64,000 nt of DNA from Lachnospiraceae bacterium (GCA_902363135.1 CABIZF010000003.1:62001-126000), one strand, 5' to 3'. Positions 33,584-42,058 are shown, counted from the first letter of the stretch. Numbers and translations: made by a program. The notes: generated by a model from the sequence alone, not told the origin.

Positions 33584-34433
33584 CCATCCCTTCGCACCAG
33601 CCGGCCGTTGCCTCCATATACTGATTCGTTGACATGTTCTTTGTAGCTGCAGGTGCTTGCGGTGTTCTGGATGCCGGCATTGAATTCTGTGAACGTTCTA
33701 ACCAACCAGTGATAAATCTCTTGATTCCTCTAGGTGTCTTACGATTACGAGGGTGACTGTCAAGCCATGCCGCCATTGATCTAAACTCCTGTTCAACATC
33801 CAATGCCGGAAACAGTTCTCTCAGTGAATTGAGGTAATCAAATGTCACATCATAATTTCCTGAGTTTGTAATCAGTGGAAGAGAGATGAACGTGTTCTGC
33901 TTGGAGTCTTTAAGCTCCAAGCTAATGTTTTTATTATCTTTATCTTTATTATCTTTATCTTTATTCTCTGTTCTCTTATCTCTATTCTCTGGTGCCCGAA
34001 CGTCCGACATTTGTCTGGACATTTGTCCTTCTTTATCTTCAATAATCCTTGATTTTTCGGCATTTATAGTTGCTCTGTACTCTCTTTTCCTGTCGGCTTC
34101 ATTAGAACTCCGTCCTATAAAATTCTGGATATCAAGCATATAAATTGCACCATTATCCAAAATTTCAATGAATCCCATGGATGTCAGCACTTTCATTGCT
34201 TTTTCAACAGTTCCGACTTGATGGTGTGTAATTGTTGCCACCATATCCGGCGTATAAGGGATAATTCCCCTATACATAAGCCGGCCGTCCTGTCTTAAAC
34301 TCATTAAATAGAGTTTAAGTAAGATATCGCTATAGATATATCCATCTTTCATTCCTTGCAGGAGAAGCATATCTTCTGAATCAAAGAAGCCTTCTTTAAG
34401 TTTCAGGTAATAATAAGTTTTCTTATCTGCCAT
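33576..34433 (-). CDS. Phage replisome organiser / replication initiator
   Basis: 285 residues. The N-terminal winged-helix domain (Y-Y-L-K-L-K-E-G-F-F-D, then Y-S-D-I-L-L-K-L-Y-L) is that of phage replisome organisers. A Lys/Asp/Asn repeat linker covers about 145-170, and a C-terminal helical domain follows (F-P-A-L-D-V-E-Q-E-F-R-S). It should bind the phage origin and recruit the helicase loader encoded next. The linker DNA (33920-33985) is a set of AT-rich repeats that may be the origin. Confidence 0.82.
   Translation of the reverse strand: MADKKTYYYLKLKEGFFDSEDMLLLQGMKDGYIYSDILLKLYLMSLRQDGRLMYRGIIPYTPDMVATITHHQVGTVEKAMKVLTSMGFIEILDNGAIYMLDIQNFIGRSSNEADRKREYRATINAEKSRIIEDKEGQMSRQMSDVRAPENRDKRTENKDKDNKDKDNKNISLELKDSKQNTFISLPLITNSGNYDVTFDYLNSLRELFPALDVEQEFRSMAAWLDSHPRNRKTPRGIKRFITGWLERSQNSMPASRTPQAPAATKNMSTNQYMEATAGWCEGMGD
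33922..33985. repeat. AT-rich direct repeats inside the replication initiator gene
   Basis: The plus strand shows repeated TTATCTTTATCTTTA units (minus: AAAGATAATAAAGATAAAGAT) in near-tandem copies. Phage origins are often placed within the initiator gene, as in lambda O. This is a candidate origin; the low-complexity protein linker alone could also explain it. Confidence 0.4.
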
Positions 34434-34445
34434 CTTCCCCTCCTG

Positions 34446-37400
34446 TTAGTAGATTACTTTTGAACCATCATCTGTCTTAATTACTGTCACAGCCTGGCCA
34501 AATCTCGCTTTCATGGCATCGTCATGAGTGATTGCCATAATCTTCACATCGGAATACCGATCACAGATCGTCTCAAGGGCATCTACATAAGCCTGTGCGC
34601 CCTCATCATCAAGGAATGGTGGTTCATCAATAAAGAGCATTCCGAGCTGTATTCCTGCCGCTGTTGCCTTGATCTCGGACAGTGCAAGGATAACGGCAAG
34701 AGAAGCTTTTACCTTCTCGCCTCCGCTCTTGGAAGCATATGGAAGAGTTGTCTTGCCATATTCGTTGATCAGAACATCCAGCGTTGCCTTGTCTCCGTCC
34801 TTTCCTTTGACGGTGCGCTCCATCACAAATTCCACTCCCATCGTTCCACCAGTCATCTGGCCGAGAATATTGTTCATAGTATCTGTGATATGAGGAATGA
34901 TGTTCCTGATGATCTGGTGTGGAACTCCGTCCTGTGAAAATGCCTGCTTTAATGCTTCATAACAGTCCGCTCTGCCGGCGGTTACAGCAATTCCATTATT
35001 CAGCATGGAGATTTCGTCTCGCATTGTATCGATATTTTCCAGGCGTTCAAGGAGTACTCCCTTCTTGATCTGCAGTTCTCCAAGAGTTTCCTTGTTACTG
35101 CGAATCTGCCTGTCTGTTTCTTCCACCATATTGGCCGAAAATGTTTCCTTCATTTTTTCCAACATAGTATCCATACCAGTAAGCTGAGAAGAGAGAATGA
35201 ATTTTCTGTCAGTAAGTCTTTCTCTCTCTTTTTCCATGCTCTCAATCCTTTCAAGAACATGCTGCTTTCTTTCTTCGTAAACAGGAAGTTCTTTTTCCTG
35301 TTCTACATAAGTCTGCAGATGAGCCATCTGCTGTTTGATCTGTTCCTGTCTGTCAACTGATTCTGATAGTTCATTAACTGTTTCCGTTATCTCAGAAGCC
35401 TTTGATTTGACCTGTAGCAGATTCTCCTCGCACTGCCCTATATTTTTATCGTTTGATTCCTTTTCGGCCTCTAAACGGGCAATTTCGAGTTTGTTCTGCT
35501 CCACAGCTTTCTTTATGCGTTCATATTTGGAAAGTTCTGTTACAGATGCGGTCAGAATAGCGAGGCGTTTAGGATCGTATCCTATTCTTCCAATCTCTTC
35601 CTGCTTGTCGGCTATTTTTTTGTCGCGCTCAGATGTTAATATCTCAATCTCTTCCTCACATTTTTTTAGATTGTCCAGCTCAACCGGAAGGCTTTTGACA
35701 TCTTCGACTGCTTTCGACAGGAATCTGCAGCTTGCACTCTCAATATCCGGGCACCCAGAATTCTTCATGAATTCTTCCTGCTGTCTTATCTCAATAATTC
35801 TTTTCTGTCGATAATCCCGTCGGTTTTCCGCTCCTGATATCTTCTGCGAATAGGATGAATCAATTTCGTGCAATTCGTTTTGAGCCGTAGAATACAGGTA
35901 TCTTTTTTCCTGCTGGTGTTCGATTTCTTCCCTTTGCTTTGCCAGTGTGTCAAGGCTTTCTTCCAGATCGTCTGGAATCTTAAATGTCAACTGCGAAATC
36001 TGATTGCGTATCTGGTCGTTTCGGAACTTGCTCTTATCAATAAGTCTCTGGTAACGGTCAGCCTCTTCGGTGTAACCGTTCAATGTCTCTTTGGCATTTT
36101 TGTATTTAATAACGTCCTTTTCTACGCCAGAAAGCTGCAAAGATAATTCTGAATGCTGTTTTGCTTTTTCCCGTATCACATCCGCCATTTCCAAAAGGTT
36201 ATTGCACGCTGTCAGCGTCTGCTTTGAATATTCCAGGTCATGTTCCATGGCACTGCATTCCTCAGAACATTCTTTTAATTCACTTCTCGCTTTTTCGCTT
36301 TCTTTCTCTGCCTCAGATATTTTTTCCTGACGTTCGAGCAGTTTTCTTCTGGATTCATCCAGATTTTCAAGTTCTTCCCGCTTTTTATGAATATCTTTTT
36401 CTACTGTCTCCAGTTCTTCCTCTGGATTTCCCTGAGCCTTAATGAAGTCAGTCTTGATCCGAACGGCTTCTTTTTTAGAAGCAAGCTCCTTTCTTGCATC
36501 CGCAAGCTTCTTTCTGGCATCCAGTTCCATTACTCCATAGATTCCAAGCCCGAGCAGATTTCCAAGGATAGCAATACGTTCATCTTTCTTCGCCTGCAAG
36601 AATAATCCATACTGGTCCTGCATGATCAATGCGCAGCTGCGAAATGTCATGCTGTCCATACCAAGAAGCTTCTCGATTTCAGCCTGTGTGTCAATGATTC
36701 TTTCCTTGGACAGATTCATCCAGTCAGCACTTTCTTCCTGATACTGTGACAAGTTCAGTGTTGGTTTTCCGGATTTTGTTCTGGTGCGGACTACCCGGAA
36801 TCGTTTCTCTCCGATGTCGAAAATAAATTCTATGGAACCGCTTCTTGCATCCTCTGTACCTCGGATCCACGCCTTGCAGTCGCCCTCACGGGTTTCTTCA
36901 AACAGGCAATCCACAATAGCATCCATGAAAAGGCTGCTCTTTCCTGCACCGTTTACTCCATTGATCGTGCAAAATGAAATGTCTGAAAAATCAAAACTTT
37001 CTTCCTTGTAGTTTCTGTAATTCCTTACCGAAATAGATACCGGCTTAAACACACCGTGAATCTCTGCAGTGGTACTCTGTTTCATGGCTTCTGCTATGAT
37101 TGGCTCGGCAAGCTCCACGATTTTGTCTGGATTCTTAAATGTCTTTTCCTCCAACCATTTTTTCAGATTCAACCTTGGGTCGCTTTCCTCCGAGAGAAGC
37201 CCGCGGTTCGTGATGTCAATGGTGCTTTCTGCTTCAATATCTGCCACATAGAATGCACCAAGCTCATACAGGTTCTTTTGCAGTAGCGGAATGTTGAGCG
37301 CCTTTTTCTGCTCAGATGTGCAGGAATACCGCACCCGGACTATCTTATCCGTCACATCTTCTGAAATGCCTGTTCTGTGAAGATACATAGCTCCTTCACG

Positions 37401-38276
37401 GATATAGTCGCCAGCTTCATCAGGATCCCAGGTGATAGTGTGGAACTGTCTGTATGGAGTAGTGCATTTATGTCCTTTTACCAGAGTGCCTTTCTCATTA
37501 AATTCATGAATCCAGAATCCACGATCCTGTCCTTCATCATTAAAATTCATTGCATTGATCGCTCCGGAATAGAATACATTGTCAAGTCCTTCAATGATTT
37601 GCGGGCGATGGATATGGCCAAGAAGCACCGCCTCATATCTTGCGGCCATTAAAGCTTCTCTTGGAATGACCGGCTCAAAGTTTGTGAAGAAGGAGGTCTG
37701 CCCTGATTCCATGTTGCAACCAGGAACCGTATAATGTGCCATGAGAATCGGTGTCTTTTCACACTCTGCTCTCAATGCAAAAACCATATCTGAAATATAT
37801 TTCGTCCATGCAAGATTTTCTTCGTCTGCAGATAAACCAGGGAATTTTGCTCTGAACTCCTGTTTGTCAAATCCCGGTAGGCAGGCAATGTCTGCCCATG
37901 GAGTCTTTATTACTCCTGGTTCTGTAACAACATCTACATTTCTAATATTAAGCAGCATCCGTTCAAGAACTCTAAACTGAGCAGCTCCATCGTGATTTGG
38001 AGTGCCTCGCATCACGATCACATACTTCGAAAAATGTGCTAATGATGTAATGATGTTCGTTGCCGTAATCATTTCGTCTGAATACCTCACGGGGCCAACC
38101 TGTTCCTGGTGAAAGATATCTCCTGATACACAAACGATATCCGGTTTCTCTTCTATAGCTACCTGTACCATATATTCCAAACATTTTACTGTATCCTGCG
38201 AACGGAGATTTACTCCGTCCACTACAGGTCCTTTAAACTGGCCAATATGCCAGTCAGCAGTATGAAGTATTTTCAT
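34446..38276 (-). CDS. Single-chain SbcD-SbcC (Mre11-Rad50) fusion
   Basis: 1276 residues. The N-terminal ~400 are a Mre11/SbcD-like metallophosphoesterase: H-T-A-D-W-H-I-G (5-12), G-D-I-F-H (52-56), G-T-P-N-H-D (91-96), M-A-H-Y (179-182), G-H-I-H-R-P-Q (220-226). A Rad50/SbcC half follows: Walker A N-G-V-N-G-A-G-K-S-S (439-448), long coiled coils, a hinge near 845 with C-P-D-I-E-S-A-S-C instead of the usual CxxC hook, signature K-S-G-G-E and Walker B M-L-F-I-D-E-P near the C-terminus. Host versions are two genes. It should be a DNA-end nuclease and tether. Confidence 0.9.
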   Translation of the reverse strand: MKILHTADWHIGQFKGPVVDGVNLRSQDTVKCLEYMVQVAIEEKPDIVCVSGDIFHQEQVGPVRYSDEMITATNIITSLAHFSKYVIVMRGTPNHDGAAQFRVLERMLLNIRNVDVVTEPGVIKTPWADIACLPGFDKQEFRAKFPGLSADEENLAWTKYISDMVFALRAECEKTPILMAHYTVPGCNMESGQTSFFTNFEPVIPREALMAARYEAVLLGHIHRPQIIEGLDNVFYSGAINAMNFNDEGQDRGFWIHEFNEKGTLVKGHKCTTPYRQFHTITWDPDEAGDYIREGAMYLHRTGISEDVTDKIVRVRYSCTSEQKKALNIPLLQKNLYELGAFYVADIEAESTIDITNRGLLSEESDPRLNLKKWLEEKTFKNPDKIVELAEPIIAEAMKQSTTAEIHGVFKPVSISVRNYRNYKEESFDFSDISFCTINGVNGAGKSSLFMDAIVDCLFEETREGDCKAWIRGTEDARSGSIEFIFDIGEKRFRVVRTRTKSGKPTLNLSQYQEESADWMNLSKERIIDTQAEIEKLLGMDSMTFRSCALIMQDQYGLFLQAKKDERIAILGNLLGLGIYGVMELDARKKLADARKELASKKEAVRIKTDFIKAQGNPEEELETVEKDIHKKREELENLDESRRKLLERQEKISEAEKESEKARSELKECSEECSAMEHDLEYSKQTLTACNNLLEMADVIREKAKQHSELSLQLSGVEKDVIKYKNAKETLNGYTEEADRYQRLIDKSKFRNDQIRNQISQLTFKIPDDLEESLDTLAKQREEIEHQQEKRYLYSTAQNELHEIDSSYSQKISGAENRRDYRQKRIIEIRQQEEFMKNSGCPDIESASCRFLSKAVEDVKSLPVELDNLKKCEEEIEILTSERDKKIADKQEEIGRIGYDPKRLAILTASVTELSKYERIKKAVEQNKLEIARLEAEKESNDKNIGQCEENLLQVKSKASEITETVNELSESVDRQEQIKQQMAHLQTYVEQEKELPVYEERKQHVLERIESMEKERERLTDRKFILSSQLTGMDTMLEKMKETFSANMVEETDRQIRSNKETLGELQIKKGVLLERLENIDTMRDEISMLNNGIAVTAGRADCYEALKQAFSQDGVPHQIIRNIIPHITDTMNNILGQMTGGTMGVEFVMERTVKGKDGDKATLDVLINEYGKTTLPYASKSGGEKVKASLAVILALSEIKATAAGIQLGMLFIDEPPFLDDEGAQAYVDALETICDRYSDVKIMAITHDDAMKARFGQAVTVIKTDDGSKVIY

Positions 38277-38716
38277 TTGCTCATCTCCTTTACTGTTGCC
38301 TTCATTGCTGTGATCATGTTCTTTAATTCTGTTTCTAAAAGTGAAAAGTTCTCCTCGCTAATTCCGCAGAATTCAACGCCATCATCTCCCATCTTTTCTC
38401 CGATAAAGAGAATATTTCCAACAATGGGGCATCCATGTTTATCAAACTCGTAAAGATAACTTCCGATCAGATTTGCTTTGTTCGGCTTCAGTCTTCCCTC
38501 TTCATCGATCAGCATACTCACACACTTCCCTGGTTCTTTAACAGGGCTGGATGGCATTTTCAGTTCTGTGTATAATCTCTTTGGCATTACATGTTCTACA
38601 AGGTCACAGCCATTCCCGATCAAGCCATACAAGACTTTATTCTGTTCTCTCATGGTTCCTTCTGGAAATTCATGTACGGACATTTCCAGTTCTGTTGATA
38701 CCTTTATTATTTTCAT
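38273..38716 (-). CDS. DUF3846-like protein
   Basis: 147 residues from ATG 38716. M-K-I-I-K-V-S-T-E-L-E-M-S-V-H-E opens a DUF3846-like module that also shows P-G-K-C-V-S-M-L-I-D-E-E and L-K-P-N-K-A-N. This small domain is common in phage replication clusters and its function is unknown. It overlaps the SbcDC start by 4 bp. Confidence 0.6.
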   Translation of the reverse strand: MKIIKVSTELEMSVHEFPEGTMREQNKVLYGLIGNGCDLVEHVMPKRLYTELKMPSSPVKEPGKCVSMLIDEEGRLKPNKANLIGSYLYEFDKHGCPIVGNILFIGEKMGDDGVEFCGISEENFSLLETELKNMITAMKATVKEMSK

Positions 38717-39834
38717 CTGCGTCCGCCTCCTCTCTGACATTTAATGCAAAGTGGCTCTCCGAATTTATTGATTGAATATTCGTAAACTCTTTCATTTATG
38801 ATCTCACCGCATCTGGAACACTGGAAATCTGCCGATCTATCTGGCTCTGGTTCTGACTCCGGTTCAGGAACAACATCCGGCTCCTGCATTGGTGGATAGT
38901 CATTTTCGATTTCTGTATCCGAAGCATATGCCGGATTGTCCAGATCATCCTGAGTAAATACCGTGCTTTCAGATTCGAAATCCACACTCTTAACTGCTAT
39001 CTGTGGTGTGCCAAACATATTATTTACAGAGTTCATGCCTTGTGTCAGCATTGCCTGTCTGACCTGCGGATCCGAGAAATCAGGTGAAAAGATAACTGTT
39101 GGGATAGCGAAATTTTTCAGCAGTTCCGCCTTTGTGTATGTACCTTTTACGCCAAGCAGAGCTCTTATAACACGAAGCTTCGCACCAGTCATAGCCTTTT
39201 CAGCCCAGGTCTTTTTCAGCAGTGCCATGTTTACCATGACGGAGCGTTCAATGTATCTGTCTCTATCTTCTTTCGCAACCACAAAGGCCTGGCATTTCTT
39301 TCCCCATTTATTTTTAGATTCCACCCATTGTCCAGAAAAAATTTCCGCAGCTGCCTGTGCCTGTTTTTCATCAGTTATGCCTTTTGCAGCTTTATCTGCA
39401 AACTCAATGCGATACTTCTCTTCTTCGTCCTCAAGACAGATCACCTTCTGATCGGTTTCTGTTCTGGCCGTTCCGTCAGCCTTGCGCATAGCGCCCTGAG
39501 CCTGTGCACGGTATGTAACGCGGTCAATGCGTTCGCCATAGGTTTCCTTGGGATTGAACTGGATACCGGCCGCCATAGCCATTTTGTTGAGCAATGGCTT
39601 AGACAAGGAAAACACATCTTCCCAGATATCCTTTCCTCTCTCATCCTTCTTCCCAGTCTTAACTGAACCAACCTTGAAAATGTCTCCGCTGTTCTCACCC
39701 AGATCGACTGGAACCTCTTCTACATGGAATTTGTAGAATGGATTGAGCTGCACGTCCGTTGCTGTAGGAACCAGCAGGTTGTAATTTTTGTATGCCGTAA
39801 TAACTTCCGGCAAGCTTCCTAAAACCTCTTTCAT
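38713..39834 (-). CDS. Putative single-strand annealing recombinase with C-terminal zinc ribbon
   Basis: 373 residues. The N-terminal domain shows L-S-K-P-L-L-N-K-M-A-M-A-A-G-I near residue 80 and the conserved E-R-I-D-R-V-T-Y-R-A-Q-A-Q-G-A. A region with T-G-A-K-L-R-V-I-R-A-L-L-G then Y-T-K-A-E-L follows. An A-x-A-A-G-I segment before a strand-rich core recalls RecT/Redbeta-type annealing proteins. Its place next to SbcCD and replication genes agrees. The last 30 residues form a zinc ribbon (C-S-R-C-G, C-I-K-C). I cannot exclude another function. Confidence 0.5.
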   Translation of the reverse strand: MKEVLGSLPEVITAYKNYNLLVPTATDVQLNPFYKFHVEEVPVDLGENSGDIFKVGSVKTGKKDERGKDIWEDVFSLSKPLLNKMAMAAGIQFNPKETYGERIDRVTYRAQAQGAMRKADGTARTETDQKVICLEDEEEKYRIEFADKAAKGITDEKQAQAAAEIFSGQWVESKNKWGKKCQAFVVAKEDRDRYIERSVMVNMALLKKTWAEKAMTGAKLRVIRALLGVKGTYTKAELLKNFAIPTVIFSPDFSDPQVRQAMLTQGMNSVNNMFGTPQIAVKSVDFESESTVFTQDDLDNPAYASDTEIENDYPPMQEPDVVPEPESEPEPDRSADFQCSRCGEIINERVYEYSINKFGEPLCIKCQRGGGRR

Positions 39835-39838
39835 CTAC

Positions 39839-39867
39839 TTGATAACCTCCTATTTTTGTGATAAAAT
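39839..39867 (+). promoter_or_regulatory. Promoter of the small RNA
   Basis: TTGATA, 17 bp, TAAAAT on the plus strand, opposite to the surrounding operon. The predicted start is near 39874. Confidence 0.7.
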
Positions 39868-39873
39868 GACGAT

Positions 39874-39985
39874 GACTTTAAAAACAAAGGGTCGATAACC
39901 TGTTTTTAAAAGTTCTGACTGGTCTTGGATAGGATCGTGGGTGCCGTCTACACTCCGCTTTCCCCTTATTATCCAAGACCTTTTT
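39874..39985 (+). ncRNA. Putative phage small RNA with two hairpins and its own terminator
   Basis: About 112 nt in a gene-free gap. Hairpin 1 pairs ACTTTAAAAACA with TGTTTTTAAAAGT around a 14-nt loop. Hairpin 2 is a perfect 11-bp stem, GGTCTTGGATA (39921-39931) with TATCCAAGACC (39970-39980), around a GC-richer 38-nt loop. It is followed at once by TTTTT and is preceded by a good promoter. It runs antisense to the operon direction and does not overlap coding sequence apart from the neighbouring stop codon. A layout with a closing stem around a large loop invites comparison with phage RNA families such as skipping-rope; I cannot confirm membership. Confidence 0.65.
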
Positions 39986-40340
39986 AATGTTCATCACCTC
40001 CTATAAACCAATTCAGAAACCCAAACAGTGCGATGCCGAATATTCCAACAAAAACTATTTCTGAGCCAATTTCATGGCTTCCTCTTTCGAGATAAAGCTT
40101 ATTTGAAAGCATATTGTAAAGAATCGTGCTTGCCAGGACTGGAAGTGCATACTTCAAAGTTCTTGCAATAAAAAGGATTCTCTTTCTCACTTTCTCTTTC
40201 TTTTTGTGGATGTAGTATTTCTCATATTCTGCCTCATTGAATTCTCGCACCACGGACAGATATACCCTTGTTTTGGAATCTTCTGTGATATACTTATATT
40301 CCATGTCTTTGCACATATCTGGCACCTTGCATACATTCAT
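39984..40340 (-). CDS. Small membrane protein with two transmembrane segments
   Basis: 118 residues. The cytoplasmic N-terminus carries the Cys pair C-K-V-P-D-M-C, then a basic helix K-K-K-E-K-V-R-K-R. Two hydrophobic segments follow at about 63-82 and 95-112. Its start overlaps the stop of the 40337-40504 gene (ATGA). A superinfection-exclusion or holin-like role is possible but not shown. Confidence 0.55.
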   Translation of the reverse strand: MNVCKVPDMCKDMEYKYITEDSKTRVYLSVVREFNEAEYEKYYIHKKKEKVRKRILFIARTLKYALPVLASTILYNMLSNKLYLERGSHEIGSEIVFVGIFGIALFGFLNWFIGGDEH

Positions 40341-40504
40341 TTCCTTGCCTCCTTGTCAATGAGAATCAATTCCTTTGCGATAACGCTCTGCAATGCCATT
40401 CTGTCCATTTCGTGCCAGCTGATCGGCACCGGGCTGTTGTCCATTGCATTCAGGATCCGCTCTGCGGCCTGATGATATTTTTCAAGATCTTTTGCTGTCA
40501 GCAT
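40337..40504 (-). CDS. Very small helical phage protein
   Basis: 55 codons opening M-L-T-A-K-D-L-E-K-Y-H-Q-A-A-E. Amphipathic helices throughout. AGGAGGGAAAG precedes the ATG. The stop overlaps the next start by 4 bp, which is good evidence that it is translated. The function is unknown. Confidence 0.6.
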   Translation of the reverse strand: MLTAKDLEKYHQAAERILNAMDNSPVPISWHEMDRMALQSVIAKELILIDKEARK

Positions 40505-40513
40505 CTTTCCCTC

Positions 40514-40684
40514 CTATACTGCCAGGCGAAGCTGGCCATTTTTTTCTTCTTTCATCATTTTTTCAACAAATGCAGTTGCTTTTTCTTTTCTTTCCATTTC
40601 GATCAGATATTCTTCATGGCAACTGCACTGTTCTCCCGGATCCAGATACGCTCCGCAATCCGGACAGATTCTGTAAAAAGCCAT
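40514..40684 (-). CDS. Small zinc-ribbon protein
   Basis: 56 residues from ATG 40684 (GGGGTGGATACG). C-P-D-C-G-A-Y then E-Q-C-S-C-H makes a four-Cys zinc site. A Lys/Glu helix follows. The function is unknown. Confidence 0.5.
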   Translation of the reverse strand: MAFYRICPDCGAYLDPGEQCSCHEEYLIEMERKEKATAFVEKMMKEEKNGQLRLAV

Positions 40685-40698
40685 CGTATCCACCCCTT

Positions 40699-40920
40699 TC
40701 ATTCAATCATATATAATTTGTTAAATGCCTTTTTGGGGATTTTCCCTGACGGATACCCCTTGGCAAGCTGTCCATCGGCTATCAGGTCCGATCTAAGGGA
40801 ACGTATCATGCGATATGCCGTATCCCTGCTCACACCCATCATTTCTCTGACCTCAGCGGCTGTATAGTAAGAACGTTCCGCAGATGTAAGCTTTTTGATT
40901 ACACCGTTTGCATTTTTCAT
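40699..40920 (-). CDS. Excisionase / small HTH regulator
   Basis: 73 residues from ATG 40920 (GAGGTGCTTGGT). The HTH is Y-T-A-A-E-V-R-E-M-M-G-V-S-R-D-T-A-Y-R-M, with a C-terminal I-P-K-K-A-F wing. This is typical of AlpA/Xis-type DNA-binding proteins. It lies at the start of the early operon and could control excision or early transcription. Confidence 0.6.
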   Translation of the reverse strand: MKNANGVIKKLTSAERSYYTAAEVREMMGVSRDTAYRMIRSLRSDLIADGQLAKGYPSGKIPKKAFNKLYMIE

Positions 40921-40930
40921 ACCAAGCACC

Positions 40931-41407
40931 TCATTCCAGATTTCTCTCAATCCAATTTTTCAGATTCTGCGTGATTCCATTTACTTCGTCTAATGTCTGA
41001 ATGATTTTTTTCAGTTCCGGTTTTTCCTCTTCTGAGATAATTCCATCTGCCGTAATATCAAGAAGCGATTCCTTTGCCTCGTTTATCTTCTTTAAAGAAG
41101 AAAGCATTCTCAGGCTGATTCTATCCAGCCCTGTGTTCTCGATCTTCGGCATATTCTTTCCAAGCGGGCACATCTCACGGCAATAATTTCCTTTCAATTC
41201 TGGTGCCTTATAGCAGTCAGCCATCAAAAGGACCTCTTCCTGATATGGTATTGTGCTCCCAAGTTCGATTCTGGCTAACCTTGTACGATCAATTCCTATT
41301 TCTTCCGCAGCACCTTCTCTGCTGCTCAGACGATCATTTGACTTTGCCGCCTCATATCGTGCCTGGCAAAACATATTAGCCGCTGCTTTCGTAGCAAATT
41401 TCGACAT
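40931..41407 (-). CDS. XRE-family HTH regulator, early operon
   Basis: 158 residues. An N-terminal HTH (about 28-52, S-S-R-E-G-A-A-E-E-I-G-I-D-R-T-R-L-A-R-I) is followed by a Cys-containing segment, C-R-E-M-C-P-L-G, and a helical C-terminal half. AAGGAGAGAAAA precedes ATG 41407. It is probably a phage regulator next to the cro-like gene. Confidence 0.65.
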   Translation of the reverse strand: MSKFATKAAANMFCQARYEAAKSNDRLSSREGAAEEIGIDRTRLARIELGSTIPYQEEVLLMADCYKAPELKGNYCREMCPLGKNMPKIENTGLDRISLRMLSSLKKINEAKESLLDITADGIISEEEKPELKKIIQTLDEVNGITQNLKNWIERNLE

Positions 41408-41448
41408 TTTTCTCTCCTTCTATAAGCTGTATAATCAAGTTATGGTAA

Positions 41449-41649
41449 TTAAATTGTGTACTCTGTATCAATATCCAGAGCCTTGCTGATTTTTTCAGCA
41501 AGTGCAGGTGCATACATTCTTCCATTTATGGTGGTTGTCACATAGTTCCTGCACATCCCAACTTCACCGCATAATTCCGTGACAGACATATCTCTGTCAA
41601 TTAGGGTTTTCTTTACTTCTTTGCACCATGGAGACAGTTTTCGCTTCAA
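41449..41649 (-). CDS. Cro-like XRE repressor
   Basis: 66 residues with a TTG start at 41649 behind a perfect GGAGGTGAT. The HTH (M-S-V-T-E-L-C-G-E-V-G-M-C-R-N-Y-V) covers most of the protein. It is the first gene of the minus-strand early operon and is divergent from the plus-strand lysogeny genes across a repeat-rich operator, the classic cro position. Confidence 0.72.
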   Translation of the reverse strand: MKRKLSPWCKEVKKTLIDRDMSVTELCGEVGMCRNYVTTTINGRMYAPALAEKISKALDIDTEYTI

Positions 41650-41666
41650 AATATCACCTCCGTTTT

Positions 41667-41705
41667 CAACAAATGTTTATTACATTTGTTGTTTACATTT
41701 GTTTG
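41667..41705. promoter_or_regulatory. Operator in the divergent control region
   Basis: CAACAAATG (41667-41675) and CATTTGTTG (41683-41691) are perfect inverted repeats with a 7-bp spacer. A further ACATTTGTT copy starts at 41695, exactly 13 bp after the copy at 41682. It overlaps the -35 of the plus promoter. Confidence 0.7.
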
Positions 41706-41720
41706 CGATTGCATTAAAAT
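41692..41720 (+). promoter_or_regulatory. Plus-strand promoter of the lysogeny module
   Basis: TTTACA, 17 bp, TAAAAT, overlapping the operator repeats. It would serve the 41739-41945 gene and possibly those downstream. Confidence 0.6.
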
Positions 41721-41738
41721 AATCAGAAAGGAGTTATC

Positions 41739-41945
41739 ATGGATAATTGGATTGATAATCTCAGAAGAATTGGACTTAAACGTTATGGTGACGAAAACCG
41801 CCGGATTCTTTCTGAATTATTAAGAAACGGTATTCCTGCCGGAAACACTGTTATGTCGGAAGCATCTGCTGAGGCTCTTATCATTGCTGTGGCGGCCATG
41901 ATTGAAGAAAACAATAAAGCATTGCTCTCCGATTTATCGATGTAA
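41739..41945 (+). CDS. Hypothetical small lysogeny-module protein
   Basis: 68 residues starting M-D-N-W-I-D-N-L-R-R, behind AAAGGAGTTATC. A helical N-terminal part and an Ala-rich helix (A-E-A-L-I-I-A-V-A-A-M-I) follow. It lies between two operator sites. Not recognised. Confidence 0.5.
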   Translation: MDNWIDNLRRIGLKRYGDENRRILSELLRNGIPAGNTVMSEASAEALIIAVAAMIEENNKALLSDLSM

Positions 41946-41971
41946 CTCTCTCTTTTTTTGTTTTGCATTAA

Positions 41972-41993
41972 ACATTTGTTTATTACATTTTTA
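41972..41993. promoter_or_regulatory. Second operator cluster upstream of the repressor gene
   Basis: ACATTTGTT at 41972 and ACATTTTTT at 41985 are spaced by 13 bp, the same unit and period as at 41682/41695 and 44257-44291. Confidence 0.6.
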
Positions 41994-41997
41994 ATAT

Positions 41998-42017
41998 TAA
42001 TCCCAATTTGTGAATTT
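41998..42017. repeat. 20-bp exact direct repeat, copy 1 (copy 2 at 42195-42214)
   Basis: The same 20 bases (TAATCCC then AATTTGTGAATTT) occur upstream of the repressor start and inside its coding sequence. The upstream copy is also half of an imperfect inverted repeat (42001-42044, TCCCAA...TTGGGA). Confidence 0.7.
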
Positions 42018-42058
42018 GTCAACTATGTTTTTCACATTTTGGGATTTTGGAGAATTGT

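Noticed and set aside
33922..33985. CRISPR array
   Set aside because: The repeat units are very short, AT-only and contiguous without spacers, and are in frame in a gene. No array of regular repeats with unique spacers was found anywhere in the window.
38963..39666. Plus-strand frames over the putative annealing protein
   Set aside because: They are antisense to a gene with conserved motifs and have no initiation signals.
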